From the NCBI RefSeq assembly GCF_017306585.1, contig NZ_JAFKIC010000108.1, positions 1 to 64,000 on the forward strand: a stretch of DNA of 64,000 nucleotides, given 5' to 3'. The notes beneath the pieces were generated by a model. That model was not told where the DNA came from. It saw only the letters and a program-made list of their open reading frames with translations, and did no database searches. Positions 17,006 to 25,078 of the stretch are shown here, piece by piece. Position 1 is the first letter of the stretch. Each line of letters starts with the position of its first letter. The stretch is from Mesorhizobium sp. Its GTDB lineage: Bacteria > Pseudomonadota > Alphaproteobacteria > Rhizobiales > Rhizobiaceae. Both the position numbers and the translations under genes were made by a program.

Positions 17006-17905
17006 TCAGGCGGCAATCAGCTGCATCGAGGAGGGGAAGTAGCGGAAGCCGTCGCCTTCCTTCGCGACATGTCCCGCGCCGGGCCAGGCGAAGTGGTAAG
17101 ACATGACCTGGACGCCGTCAGTCGCCAGCATGTCGAGCACGCGTGTGCGCGAGCGGGCCGACAGTTTGGGGTCCATGTCGTATTTGAATTCCATCCACGG
17201 CCGCTCGAACAGCAACACATGGTGGTGCGTCAGATCACCCAGGAAGCAGAAGCTCTCGCGACCCGACGTGACTAGAAAACAGTGATGGCCCAGTGTGTGG
17301 CCGGGCGCATGGATGGCTTGGACGCCTGGCAGGAATTCCTCGCCATCCTGGTAGAAAACGATGCGATCGCGAACGGGCAAAAGGTTGCGCCTGGCGCTTT
17401 CCACCTGGACCCGAAAACCGTCGCCAAGCGAGGAGCCATCAGTCCAATCCTCGAAATCGCGCTGGCTGATGTAGATCTGCGCGTTCGGGAAATTGGGGGT
17501 TCCATCAGGCGCACAGACGCCGCCGCAATGATCTATGTGAGCATGGGACAGGACCACCGCGTCGATCTTTGCCGGATCGATGCCGGCCTCGTGCATGCTC
17601 TTGAGCAGCCGGCCCGTCGTCTGGCCGAAAATCTTGGACGTGCCCATGCCGGTTTCGAACAGGATTGTCTTACCGTTCATCTCGATGATCGGCGCGTTCT
17701 GTTCGAGGATGACATTGTCCGTTCGCAGGAAATTGCGCTTAAGCATGTCCCGAACGGTCGAGGACGTCACGCCAAGGAAATTCTCGCTGGGGTCGCCGAG
17801 TTCCAGCGGCCCGTCGGAAACGACGGTGACTTTCGCGTCGCCGAACTGGAACGGATAGTAATAGGGCAGCTTCGCTGCGTGCGGATCGGCATGTTCGGAT
17901 GGCAA
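17006..17905 (-). CDS. Metallo-beta-lactamase-fold hydrolase
   Basis: A 299-residue protein with metal motifs HAHIDHCGG, His of APGHTLGH, Asp of FLGDLTHHH and a final His in SYHFAWPG. This is a second member of the superfamily in the island, not closely similar to the one at 15021. The start is TTG at 17905 behind an unusually strong AGGAGGAAG ribosome site. It lies in the operon headed by the FMN reductase. Function is probably hydrolytic on an ester, lactone or thioester. Confidence 0.8.
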   Translation of the reverse strand: MPSEHADPHAAKLPYYYPFQFGDAKVTVVSDGPLELGDPSENFLGVTSSTVRDMLKRNFLRTDNVILEQNAPIIEMNGKTILFETGMGTSKIFGQTTGRLLKSMHEAGIDPAKIDAVVLSHAHIDHCGGVCAPDGTPNFPNAQIYISQRDFEDWTDGSSLGDGFRVQVESARRNLLPVRDRIVFYQDGEEFLPGVQAIHAPGHTLGHHCFLVTSGRESFCFLGDLTHHHVLLFERPWMEFKYDMDPKLSARSRTRVLDMLATDGVQVMSYHFAWPGAGHVAKEGDGFRYFPSSMQLIAA

Positions 17906-17935
17906 TTGTCTTCCTCCTTGGACGTGCTCGGCCGT

Positions 17936-18463
17936 TCACCCGCCGACGAGGGCGTCGAGTTCGTCGGCTGCTTTGACGATCTTGGCTCTCAGTCCGGCCC
18001 CGAGAGCATCAGGTGATGGAAAATCGGCGTCGGTGGCGAAAATGCCGGTAGGCAGAACCCACGAGCCGAAGAATGCAAAAAGCGGCCTGAATTGATGCTC
18101 GATGACCAACGCATGTTGTGGCGCCTTGCCCGTGGCGCAGGCAATGATGGGCTTTCCCGCCAGAAGCGTGGGCTCGAGTAGATCGATGAAGTGCTTCAAG
18201 AGGCCAGTATAACTCGCCTTGTAGACGGGAGAGCCGATGACGAGTGCATCGCATGCAGCGATCTTGTCCCACATCGATCGATGCTTGGGGGAGGCCGTCT
18301 CCTTGGAAAATGTGCCGCCAAGTGTCGGGCCGGCGTCCAGCACGTCGAAGCTCTCGCTGCGCCAGCCGCCGCGCGCAACGACTTCGGAAGCAATCGCTTC
18401 GACCAGGACACGCGTCCTGGACGGTCTATTGAAATTGCCGCTCAGTGCAACAAGCGATCGCAT
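17936..18463 (-). CDS. NAD(P)H-dependent FMN reductase, SsuE/MsuE type
   Basis: A 175-residue flavodoxin-fold reductase. The phosphate loop is LSGNFNRPSRT and the flavin-contacting motif is GSPVYKASYTGLLKHF, as in SsuE/MsuE. Such enzymes supply reduced flavin to two-component monooxygenases. A flavin monooxygenase is encoded at 23788 with its own flavin reductase, so two reductases may serve the same system. Operator site d lies 22 bases upstream of its start. Confidence 0.86.
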   Translation of the reverse strand: MRSLVALSGNFNRPSRTRVLVEAIASEVVARGGWRSESFDVLDAGPTLGGTFSKETASPKHRSMWDKIAACDALVIGSPVYKASYTGLLKHFIDLLEPTLLAGKPIIACATGKAPQHALVIEHQFRPLFAFFGSWVLPTGIFATDADFPSPDALGAGLRAKIVKAADELDALVGG

Positions 18464-18484
18464 GCTCTCTCCCCTGATGGTAAG

Positions 18485-18494
18485 ATTGTCTGAT
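18485..18494 (+). promoter_or_regulatory. Candidate FCD-GntR operator, site d
   Basis: ATTGTCTGAT in the context GGTAAGATTGTCTGATTATC, just upstream of the minus-strand FMN reductase operon. The spacer 18464-18929 holds only this site and site e; no gene is recognised in it. Confidence 0.6.
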
Positions 18495-18845
18495 TATCGA
18501 CCCGAAAGCAATAGGTTTTCGATGCGCATTCTGGGCGTGATGTGATCGAAACAGCGTGCCTGACGAGTTTGGGCCGGATCCAGGATCCCAGCTGATTGCG
18601 GGTCGTCAGTGGTCCGACAAGATGATTGCAGCCGGGGATCGCAGGAAAACGCCTACCATTGTATGTATTCGCAAATTTTCCGAGCAGAATGCGAAACGCC
18701 GGGAGCGGATTTGTTTGCCGCGAGCGAGGAACAAAATCCGAGTGCCTGATATGCTTTTTGTCTTCGGCATTGCGCATTGACGATCGGCGGAAGGAGGCGC
18801 AAGCATCACAGACGCCACTTGATGAAGCGGGGACGTGCTTGTAAG

Positions 18846-18855
18846 ATTGTCTTAG
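18846..18855 (+). promoter_or_regulatory. Candidate FCD-GntR operator, site e (autoregulatory)
   Basis: ATTGTCTTAG in TGTAAGATTGTCTTAG differs from the consensus at two bases. It lies 75 bases before the GntR gene start, suggesting autoregulation. Confidence 0.5.
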
Positions 18856-18929
18856 TACGTCTCCAAGCCAAGTTGCGACAGATTCGCGGTTTGCGGACCC
18901 GTCAGTCTCCAATCAAACCCCTCTGGACG

Positions 18930-19616
18930 ATGCCAATGGATCTCCACATTCCCAAGCAAAGCGCCACACTTCGTATGGCTGTTGAGGAGAAGCTTCGGCA
19001 GGCCATCGTCTCGGGCGTGTTCAAACCTGGGCAGCGTCTAGTCGAACGGGAGCTTTGCGAGATGATTGGCGTGGGCCGGACGTCGATTCGCGAGGCCCTG
19101 AGGCAGTTGGAAGCCGAAGGGCTGATCACGACCTATCCGCATCGCGGCCCGGTCGTGAGCGCGATCACCTACGAAGAGGCGTTCCAGCTCTACAAGGTTC
19201 GCGCCCTGCTAGAAGGGTTTTCGGGTCAGGAAATGGCGGAGAGAGGTTCTCCGGAAGAGATTGCCAAGCTGGAGGCGGCGGCCGCGGCGTTTGAGCAAGC
19301 AGCGCTCGGCAGCGATCAGGCCGTCCTCATCGAGGCCAAGAAACGATTTTACGACTGTCTCATGGAGGGCGGCGGCAATATGTTCGTGCGCCAGATGCTG
19401 ACCTTGCTGCACAACCGCGTAACCATCCTGCGGGTCACCTCCATGATGCAGCCGGGTCGCCTGCAGCACAGCATCGAGGAAATCAAGGATATCGTCGCCG
19501 CCATCAAGGATCGCAACGGCCCTCGTGCCGCAGCCGCCTGCAAGTACCATATCGAAATGGCGTCCAAGACCGCGCTTGAATATCTGCGCAAACTGCCTCC
19601 ACCGACCGAGACCTAG
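18930..19616 (+). CDS. GntR family transcriptional regulator, FCD (FadR/VanR) subfamily
   Basis: A 228-residue regulator with an N-terminal winged helix (KLRQAIVSGVFKPGQRLVER, then GVGRTSIREALRQLEAEGL) and a C-terminal all-helical FCD ligand domain. Metal-binding FCD proteins have a D-x-x-x-F-H motif; here the equivalent is AKKRFYDCL, so one His ligand seems replaced by Tyr. The later histidines (LQHSIEEI and KYHIEMA) are kept. ATG codons at 18930 and 18936 are both possible. It lies in the middle of eight to ten copies of one operator motif and is the natural candidate to bind them. Confidence 0.9.
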   Translation: MPMDLHIPKQSATLRMAVEEKLRQAIVSGVFKPGQRLVERELCEMIGVGRTSIREALRQLEAEGLITTYPHRGPVVSAITYEEAFQLYKVRALLEGFSGQEMAERGSPEEIAKLEAAAAAFEQAALGSDQAVLIEAKKRFYDCLMEGGGNMFVRQMLTLLHNRVTILRVTSMMQPGRLQHSIEEIKDIVAAIKDRNGPRAAAACKYHIEMASKTALEYLRKLPPPTET

Positions 19617-19664
19617 GTCTTCGGCGCAATTCATCTGGCGAAAATGCGAGGCTTGAATTGTAGG

Positions 19665-19674
19665 ATTGTCTGAG
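19665..19674 (+). promoter_or_regulatory. Candidate FCD-GntR operator, site f
   Basis: ATTGTCTGAG in GTAGGATTGTCTGAGACAT, 53 bases upstream of the 3-hydroxyisobutyrate-dehydrogenase-like gene. The core matches site a at nine of ten bases. Confidence 0.55.
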
Positions 19675-19726
19675 ACATAATCTCGTTCGCGACGCGGCGA
19701 GCCGCTGCTCGCTGGAGGAGTTTATC

Positions 19727-20629
19727 TTGTCCCAGCCGCCAGTTCGAACGATAGCCTTCATCGGCCTTGGCCATATGGGATTGCCGATGGCACGAAGGCT
19801 GCTTGCAGCCGGTTACTCCGTGCGGGGGTTCGACCTGTCGAGCGAGGCCCGGGCGGCCATCACGCAGGCGGGCGGACTTGCATGCGCCTCAGCCGCGGCA
19901 GCGGCGGCCGGCGCAAACGACGTCATCACCATGCTGCCGAGCGGCGCGACCGTTCGGGCAGCGCTGCTGGGTGACAATGGTGCGTTGGCGACGCTCGCCC
20001 AGAACAGTCTCGTCATCGACATGAGTTCTTCCGCGCCCACGGATACGGTTGCGCTGCATGACGAGTTGCGGGGGCGTGGCTACCGGCTGGTCGATGCTCC
20101 CGTTTCGGGCGGTGTCCGGCGTGCCATCGACGGAACGCTCACGATCATGGCGGGCGGAGCAGCGGCGGACGTTGTCAACGCCCGCCCGATGCTCGAAACG
20201 ATGGGAACAAAAATATTCAGTACCGGCGGACCGGGCTCCGGCCATGCCATGAAGGCGTTGAACAATTTTGTGTCCGCTGCCGGTGCCGTTGCCGCGATGG
20301 AGGCTGTAATCGTCGGGTGCCGTTTTGGCCTCGATGCCGAAACCATGGTCGACATACTGAACGTTTCGACAGGCCGAAACAACACGACCGAAACCAAGAT
20401 GAAGCAGTTCGTGCTTTCCGAGACTTGGGGCTCGGGATTCGCCCTGGCGTTGATGGCAAAAGATGTCGGTATCGCGGCAGGGCTCTCTCGGGCGCTTGAT
20501 CTTGAAACGCCGATGCTGGCATCCGCGGCCCTGCTTTGGAGCAAGGCCGCGCAAGTACTGGGATCGGGCGCGGATCACACCGAGATCATGCGCTTCCTGC
20601 AAAGCCACACGCGCACCGTCGATGGCTGA
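19727..20629 (+). CDS. 3-hydroxyisobutyrate dehydrogenase-family oxidoreductase (beta-hydroxyacid dehydrogenase)
   Basis: A 300-residue NAD(P)-dependent dehydrogenase. The Rossmann motif is FIGLGHMGLPMA, the substrate motif DAPVSGGVRRA, and the catalytic Lys lies in GHAMKALNN. The family includes 3-hydroxyisobutyrate, tartronate-semialdehyde and related short hydroxyacid enzymes. The start is TTG behind a strong GGAGGAG site. It is followed after 51 bases by the fused SCP2/alpha-beta hydrolase and has operator site f in front, so both belong to the regulated set. Confidence 0.87.
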   Translation: MSQPPVRTIAFIGLGHMGLPMARRLLAAGYSVRGFDLSSEARAAITQAGGLACASAAAAAAGANDVITMLPSGATVRAALLGDNGALATLAQNSLVIDMSSSAPTDTVALHDELRGRGYRLVDAPVSGGVRRAIDGTLTIMAGGAAADVVNARPMLETMGTKIFSTGGPGSGHAMKALNNFVSAAGAVAAMEAVIVGCRFGLDAETMVDILNVSTGRNNTTETKMKQFVLSETWGSGFALALMAKDVGIAAGLSRALDLETPMLASAALLWSKAAQVLGSGADHTEIMRFLQSHTRTVDG

Positions 20630-20680
20630 GCGCCCTATTGCGTTGGCGGGTTGCTCCCAGGCATTCACGGGGAAGACACT

Positions 20681-21931
20681 ATGATGATGACGACGGCTGA
20701 TGAACTGCGCCGCAGGATAGTTTCCGCACTTGAGGACGGCGAGATCGTACGCCTATCCCCCAGCCTCGATACTGCTGTTGCGATCGCCATCGGCGAGCAG
20801 GAATTCAGGCTGGTCTTCCGTGACGGGCGCGGCTCTGTCGAGGACAGCGGGGCCGCCGGCCTTCGGCTTTCCGCATCGGTGGAGACTTGGGCGCTTGCGC
20901 TCTTATCGCCGCCACCACCGCGCTATCATGCCTTCACCGCCTTTCAGCTTGCAAATCCGGAATTCAGCTTTTCCGGCGATCCCAAGTCATGGGCGCAGGC
21001 TCGTCCAGCGCTGGAGCGCCTGTTCGAACTCGTGGCCACTTCCACGCCCGCCAAGTCGCCGGCTGTCCGGCGGGACCTTACCCAGATATCCGGCCGCTAT
21101 GAGGCCATCACTGTCGATGGCACCGCTTATGACGTGTTTTGCGAAGAAGCCGGGCAGGGCACTCCAGTTCTGTTCCTGCATACGGCCGGCGCGGATGGCC
21201 GCCAGTATCTCGGCCAACTTGCTGATGTGGAGCTTGCCAAACGCTTCCGAATGATCGCCGTCGATATGCCGTTCCACGGCCGGTCCCTGCCTCCGCGGAC
21301 ATGGCGCGGCGATCCCTATAGGCTGACCACCGAACTCTATCGAAGCTGGTGTTCGGCTATCCTCGAGAAGTTCGTGGGCGAGCCCGCGATCGTGGTCGGC
21401 GGGTCAATGGGGGCGGCGATGGCGATGGTGCTTGCCGCCGATTGTCCCAACCAGGTGCGCGGCATCGTCGCGGTGGAGCCGCCCTACCGCTCCAAGGGAA
21501 GGCGAAACCCGTTTCAGAACCACGTCGAGGTCCATGGAAGCTTGCATAATTCGAGCTTCGTGCGCGGGCTGATGAGCCCGACCAGTCCCGAAGAGGATCG
21601 GCGCAGGGCAAGCTGGATCTACGCGCAGGCCGCGCCAGGCATCTACAATGGCGATCTGTCGTTCTACAGCGACGAGTTCGACGGCGAACTGGTGGCGCCA
21701 CGCATCGATGGCGCCCGGACCCCGATCGCCCTCCTGTCGGGAACATACGACTATTCCGCGACGCCCGAGGATGGGGCTCGGCTGGCGAGGCTGATAAAGG
21801 GCTCCCTGTTCGTCACGATGGAGGGTCTCGGGCATTTTCCAATGTGCGAAAATCCGGACCTTTTCAGGCGCTATCTCGTCCAAGGGCTGGACTTCATCCT
21901 GGCCGCTGACAGGGCCGAGCCCGTCCGCTGA
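20681..21931 (+). CDS. Alpha/beta hydrolase with N-terminal SCP2-like domain (fusion)
   Basis: A 416-residue protein in two parts. Residues 1-130 resemble the small SCP2-like protein encoded at 31840 (shared pattern W-x3-LL-x-P-x-P...Y). Residues 135-416 are an alpha/beta hydrolase with nucleophile Ser242 in GGSMG, an acid Asp in SGTYDYS and His in GLGHFP. The hydrolase part strongly resembles the separate hydrolase at 32222, for example EEAGQGTPVLFLHTAGADGR against EEAGQGIPLIVGHTAGSDGR. The SCP2-like part may bind a hydrophobic or acyl substrate. The reaction is unknown. Confidence 0.82.
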   Translation: MMMTTADELRRRIVSALEDGEIVRLSPSLDTAVAIAIGEQEFRLVFRDGRGSVEDSGAAGLRLSASVETWALALLSPPPPRYHAFTAFQLANPEFSFSGDPKSWAQARPALERLFELVATSTPAKSPAVRRDLTQISGRYEAITVDGTAYDVFCEEAGQGTPVLFLHTAGADGRQYLGQLADVELAKRFRMIAVDMPFHGRSLPPRTWRGDPYRLTTELYRSWCSAILEKFVGEPAIVVGGSMGAAMAMVLAADCPNQVRGIVAVEPPYRSKGRRNPFQNHVEVHGSLHNSSFVRGLMSPTSPEEDRRRASWIYAQAAPGIYNGDLSFYSDEFDGELVAPRIDGARTPIALLSGTYDYSATPEDGARLARLIKGSLFVTMEGLGHFPMCENPDLFRRYLVQGLDFILAADRAEPVR

Positions 21932-22021
21932 CTGGCGGGCCTATATCCGCCCCGCCGCATGGCGACGACGAGACTACGTCTTGGGTTCCAGCATCGTCGC
22001 CGGGTGATGAAGCCGGAATGG

Positions 22022-22648
22022 TCAGCCTATCGGGCCGGCCCATTTCGTGCGGAACGATTCATGCCGCAGCAATCGCAGGTACCAGGCCGACAGGTTCGGC
22101 AAGTCAGGCCGGTCGAAGTCCATATTCAGCCATCTATGAGCGTGAACGCCCCAGGCAATATCGGCCAATGTGAGATGCTCGCCGCACAGGAATTCGCGTC
22201 TGGCCAACTCGGCGTCCGCCCATCCCCACACCTTGCCGGCATCCTTGATCGCCGCGGCAAGAGCAACCGGATCGCGCTTGTCCTGTGGCGTGCGGATGAG
22301 CGTGAGGAAAACCACCGCTTGCGGACGGGCCATCTGCGTTTGCTGGCAGTCGAGCCATTGGTCGATCCGCCCGCGTTGTACCGGATCGCTGGGATAGAGT
22401 TGGCTCCCGGGCGCATGCGCGTTGCAGATGTAGCGGATCACGGCATTGCTCTCCCAGATCGCGAAGTCACCATCCAGAAGCGTTGGCACGAGACCGGTCG
22501 GGTTCATCGCCCGATATTCGGGCGTGTTCAATCCTCCCCACACATTGCCGATGTCCTTGCGTTCATAGGCAAGTCCGAGTTCGTCGAGGGCCCAGACGGC
22601 CTTCATGACGTTGCTGGATTTCAAGTGGCCCAATAGCACCAGCGGCAT
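22022..22648 (-). CDS. Glutathione S-transferase family protein
   Basis: A 208-residue protein with an N-terminal thioredoxin-like domain (cis-Pro in GLVPTLLDGD, then WESNAVIRYI, which binds glutathione) and a C-terminal helical domain with HLTLADIAWGVHAH. The N-terminal GHLKSSNVMKAVW suggests a Ser as glutathione-activating residue. It is transcribed away from the flavin reductase, and operator sites g and h lie in the shared upstream region. Together with two GFA proteins it suggests a thiol-dependent step or detoxification of a reactive intermediate. Confidence 0.86.
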   Translation of the reverse strand: MPLVLLGHLKSSNVMKAVWALDELGLAYERKDIGNVWGGLNTPEYRAMNPTGLVPTLLDGDFAIWESNAVIRYICNAHAPGSQLYPSDPVQRGRIDQWLDCQQTQMARPQAVVFLTLIRTPQDKRDPVALAAAIKDAGKVWGWADAELARREFLCGEHLTLADIAWGVHAHRWLNMDFDRPDLPNLSAWYLRLLRHESFRTKWAGPIG

Positions 22649-22683
22649 GTCTTGCTCCTTCGATAAGCCGGTTCGAGCACGCT

Positions 22684-22740
22684 ATCAGACAATCCGTCAA
22701 ATTGCGGAAAAAACAATTGACAGATTAGCAGACAATCTGT
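22684..22740. promoter_or_regulatory. Two candidate FCD-GntR operators (sites g and h) in a divergent promoter region
   Basis: Site g is ATCAGACAAT at 22684-22693. Site h is AGCAGACAAT at 22727-22736, inside a 21-bp inverted repeat with arms ACAGATT and AATCTGT (22720-22740). Site g is 36 bases from the GST start and site h about 20 bases from the flavin reductase start. This is the only place with two copies and the most symmetric copy of the motif. Confidence 0.65.
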
Positions 22741-22758
22741 TTTTTACACGAGGTGAAT

Positions 22759-23325
22759 ATGCTCTGGGAGGAGGACGTGCAGGACATCGCGAGTGGCGAT
22801 CTGGTGGCCGATTTCAAGTTGGCAATGCGTCGGCTGACTTCGACCATATCGCTGATAACAACTGCACATGCCGGTCGGCGGATCGGGATGGCGGCGACTG
22901 CGGTGCAGTCGGTGACAGCTGACCCGGCAACGCTTCTGGTCTGCATCAACAGAAACGCCAGCATCAGTGTGCCGCTGCAGGAGTCCAGGCGTTTCGCCGT
23001 CAATCTCCTGCACCTCTCGCATGCTGATCTGGTGCCTATTTTCAGTGGCAAGTTGAAGGACGAAGCCCGGTTCGATCACGGAACGTGGGAGGACGACGAG
23101 GGTATCCCGGTTCTCGCCGACGCTCAGGCCGCGTTGGTCTGCGATGTATCCGGCATGGCGGCGATCGGCTCTCATGATGTCTTTTTTGGCCGCGTCACAA
23201 GCATAGAGGTTCGGCGTGAGGTTTCGCCGCTGCTTTACGAAGACGGCCGCTTCGTCCGTTCGACCAATTTGCCCAACAAAATCAAATCCGTGCCGTACGA
23301 TGATTGGCAATCGATATTCTTCTGA
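22759..23325 (+). CDS. Flavin reductase family protein (two-component monooxygenase reductase)
   Basis: An 188-residue split-barrel flavin reductase (RutF/HpaC-like fold). The flavin-binding strands are SLITTAHAGRRIGMAATAVQSV, TLLVCINRNASI and FAVNLLHLSH. It supplies reduced FMN or FAD by diffusion to a partner oxygenase. It leads an operon with a carboxymuconolactone-decarboxylase-like protein and a RutA-like monooxygenase, its obvious partner. ATG 22759 is used; GTG at 22753 is possible. Confidence 0.86.
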   Translation: MLWEEDVQDIASGDLVADFKLAMRRLTSTISLITTAHAGRRIGMAATAVQSVTADPATLLVCINRNASISVPLQESRRFAVNLLHLSHADLVPIFSGKLKDEARFDHGTWEDDEGIPVLADAQAALVCDVSGMAAIGSHDVFFGRVTSIEVRREVSPLLYEDGRFVRSTNLPNKIKSVPYDDWQSIFF

Positions 23326-23336
23326 AGGAGCACCTG

Positions 23337-23753
23337 ATGACGACCAATACGAAGATCAAATCGCCTGATGGCCTGGAGCTATCGGAACGTTTCCATAGCG
23401 GCCTGAGGACTCGGCGCGAGGTCCTGGGCGGTGCCTATGTCGATGCCTCGATCGCCAAGGCGACTTCGTTCACCTGGCCGATACAGGAACTGGTGACGGA
23501 ATATTGTTGGGACGCGGTCTGGAACCGCCCAGGCCTGAGCCGCCAGCAAAGGTCGCTGCTCAATTTGGGAATGATTTCGGCCCTCAACCGCCCGCACGAA
23601 CTTAAGCTGCACGTTCGCGGCGCACTGACCAACGGGCTTACCAAGGATGAGATCTGCGAGGTCTTCCTGCAGGTATCCATCTATTGCGGTGTTCCCGCCG
23701 CGATCGACAGCTTCCGCGTGGCCCAAGAGGTGTTCGCCGAGATGGACGCCTGA
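23337..23753 (+). CDS. Carboxymuconolactone decarboxylase (CMD/AhpD-like) family protein
   Basis: A 138-residue all-helical protein resembling 4-carboxymuconolactone decarboxylase. It has the pattern EYCWDAVWNRPGLSRQQRS, then ELKLHVRGALTNGLTKDEICEVFLQ and YCGVPAAIDSFRVA. There is no CxxC pair of the AhpD peroxidase type, so a decarboxylase or lactone-related role is more likely than peroxidase. It lies 11 bases after the flavin reductase, with a GAAGGAG ribosome site, and directly before the monooxygenase. Confidence 0.83.
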   Translation: MTTNTKIKSPDGLELSERFHSGLRTRREVLGGAYVDASIAKATSFTWPIQELVTEYCWDAVWNRPGLSRQQRSLLNLGMISALNRPHELKLHVRGALTNGLTKDEICEVFLQVSIYCGVPAAIDSFRVAQEVFAEMDA

Positions 23754-23787
23754 CAGCGAATTGCCTGAAATAATTTTGGAGTAAGAA

Positions 23788-24909
23788 ATGGACATTCAAG
23801 ATCATTTCCGCGAAGCGGGAAACCCGATGTTCAACGACAACGCGCTGAAGCTTGGCGTGTTCGGTACGAATTGCTCGGGCGCCTGCGCCATCACCATGGC
23901 CGAGACGACCTTCGAGCCAACCTTCGATCACAATGTGAAAATCGCGCGCCAGCTGGAAGCGGCGGGCTGGGAATGCATGGTGCCGATCGCGCGCTGGCGC
24001 GGCTTCGGCGGCCCGACGAATTTCAACGGCGTCAACATGGACACGTTCACCTGGGCCGCGGCCCTTGCCGCTGTGACCACGAAGCTTCAGTTCTTCTCGA
24101 CCACCCATGTACCGACCTTGCACCCCATCGTCGCGGCAAAGATGGCGACGACGATCGACCATATTTCCAAGGGCCGTTTTGGTCTCAATCTGGTGACCGG
24201 CTGGTTCACGCCGGAGATGGAGATGTTCGGCCGGCCGATGATGGAGCACGACACCCGCTACGACTACGCGGACGAGTGGATGGATATCATCTCGGCGCTG
24301 TGGCAGCGCAACGGGGTCAATTTCGAAGGCAATTTCCTCAAGGTGAACGACGCTTTCAGCGAGCCCAAGCCTTACAACAAGGCCGGCCGCCCGGTGCTGA
24401 TCTGCGCCGGCGCTTCCGGCAAGGGGCTGGATTTCACCGCCAAGCACACGGATTTCAGCTTTGGCTTCATGCAGGACATGGAGATCGGCGCCGCTTGGGT
24501 GAAGAAGGCCAAGGATCTCGCTTTCAAGGAATACAAGAAGAAGCTCGGCACCTTCACGGCCTGTCCCGTGGTCGTGCGAGAGACGGAGAAGGAAGCTTGG
24601 GACTACTACGACTACTACGTAAAACAGAAGGGTGACTGGGAAGCCTGCGAAAACATAGCCACTGTTCTCCAGGTGCAGTCCCAGAACCACTCCGCAGAAA
24701 TGTACCAGAAGTTCAAGGAGCGGTTCATCGCCGGCTGGGGTGGGTATCCCTTGGTCGGCAATCCTGAACAAGTGGCTGACGGCCTGGTCAAGTTGAAGAA
24801 GACCGATGTCGACGGCGTTCTGCTGACGATGGTCGACTACAATGAGGAACTGCCGTTTTTCAACGAGCGGGTCATGCCGCTGCTCAAGCAGGCTGGTCTG
24901 CGCCGCTAG
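23788..24909 (+). CDS. LLM-class flavin-dependent monooxygenase, RutA-like
   Basis: A 373-residue luciferase-like TIM-barrel oxygenase. Segments such as RGFGGPTNF, AAALAAVTTKLQF, TTIDHISKGRFGLNLVTGW and the C-terminal VDGVLLTMVDY match the RutA/DszA branch, which uses flavin peroxide to cleave C-N or C-S bonds. RutA opens the uracil ring. No rutB-E genes accompany it, so uracil is unlikely to be the substrate. With its reductase and the alpha/beta hydrolases and ALDHs around, ring opening of another N-heterocycle is an attractive hypothesis. Confidence 0.86.
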   Translation: MDIQDHFREAGNPMFNDNALKLGVFGTNCSGACAITMAETTFEPTFDHNVKIARQLEAAGWECMVPIARWRGFGGPTNFNGVNMDTFTWAAALAAVTTKLQFFSTTHVPTLHPIVAAKMATTIDHISKGRFGLNLVTGWFTPEMEMFGRPMMEHDTRYDYADEWMDIISALWQRNGVNFEGNFLKVNDAFSEPKPYNKAGRPVLICAGASGKGLDFTAKHTDFSFGFMQDMEIGAAWVKKAKDLAFKEYKKKLGTFTACPVVVRETEKEAWDYYDYYVKQKGDWEACENIATVLQVQSQNHSAEMYQKFKERFIAGWGGYPLVGNPEQVADGLVKLKKTDVDGVLLTMVDYNEELPFFNERVMPLLKQAGLRR

Positions 24910-24927
24910 GCGGCGCCGACCGACAGA

Positions 24928-24971
24928 GTTCGAACGACCATAACGGGAACCAATCCTCGCGCCGTTCGAAC
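24928..24971. repeat. Two GTTCGAAC palindromes upstream of the ribose-type ABC operon
   Basis: GTTCGAAC occurs at 24928-24935 and again at 24964-24971, the second inside a 12-bp palindrome CCGTTCGAACGG. They lie 36 bases apart (start to start) in the 169-base spacer before the binding-protein gene. They could be a dimeric operator for a regulator other than the GntR protein. Confidence 0.35.
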
Positions 24972-25078
24972 GGTTCTAGGTCGACCAAGACCAGACCGCT
25001 TGACGACGGGGAGGCCACGGGAGTGCAGGCGCATCGCTTGCGTCGCCCCTGGCGCATGCCAAATCAATGGAGGAGACG

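Noticed and set aside
23638..24771. A 377-codon open frame on the minus strand
   Set aside because: Antisense of the RutA-like monooxygenase and CMD gene; composition and lack of motifs mark it as a shadow.
22759..24909. A uracil-degrading rut operon
   Set aside because: The oxygenase and flavin reductase resemble RutA and RutF, but no RutB, RutC or uracil permease gene is present and the neighbours differ.
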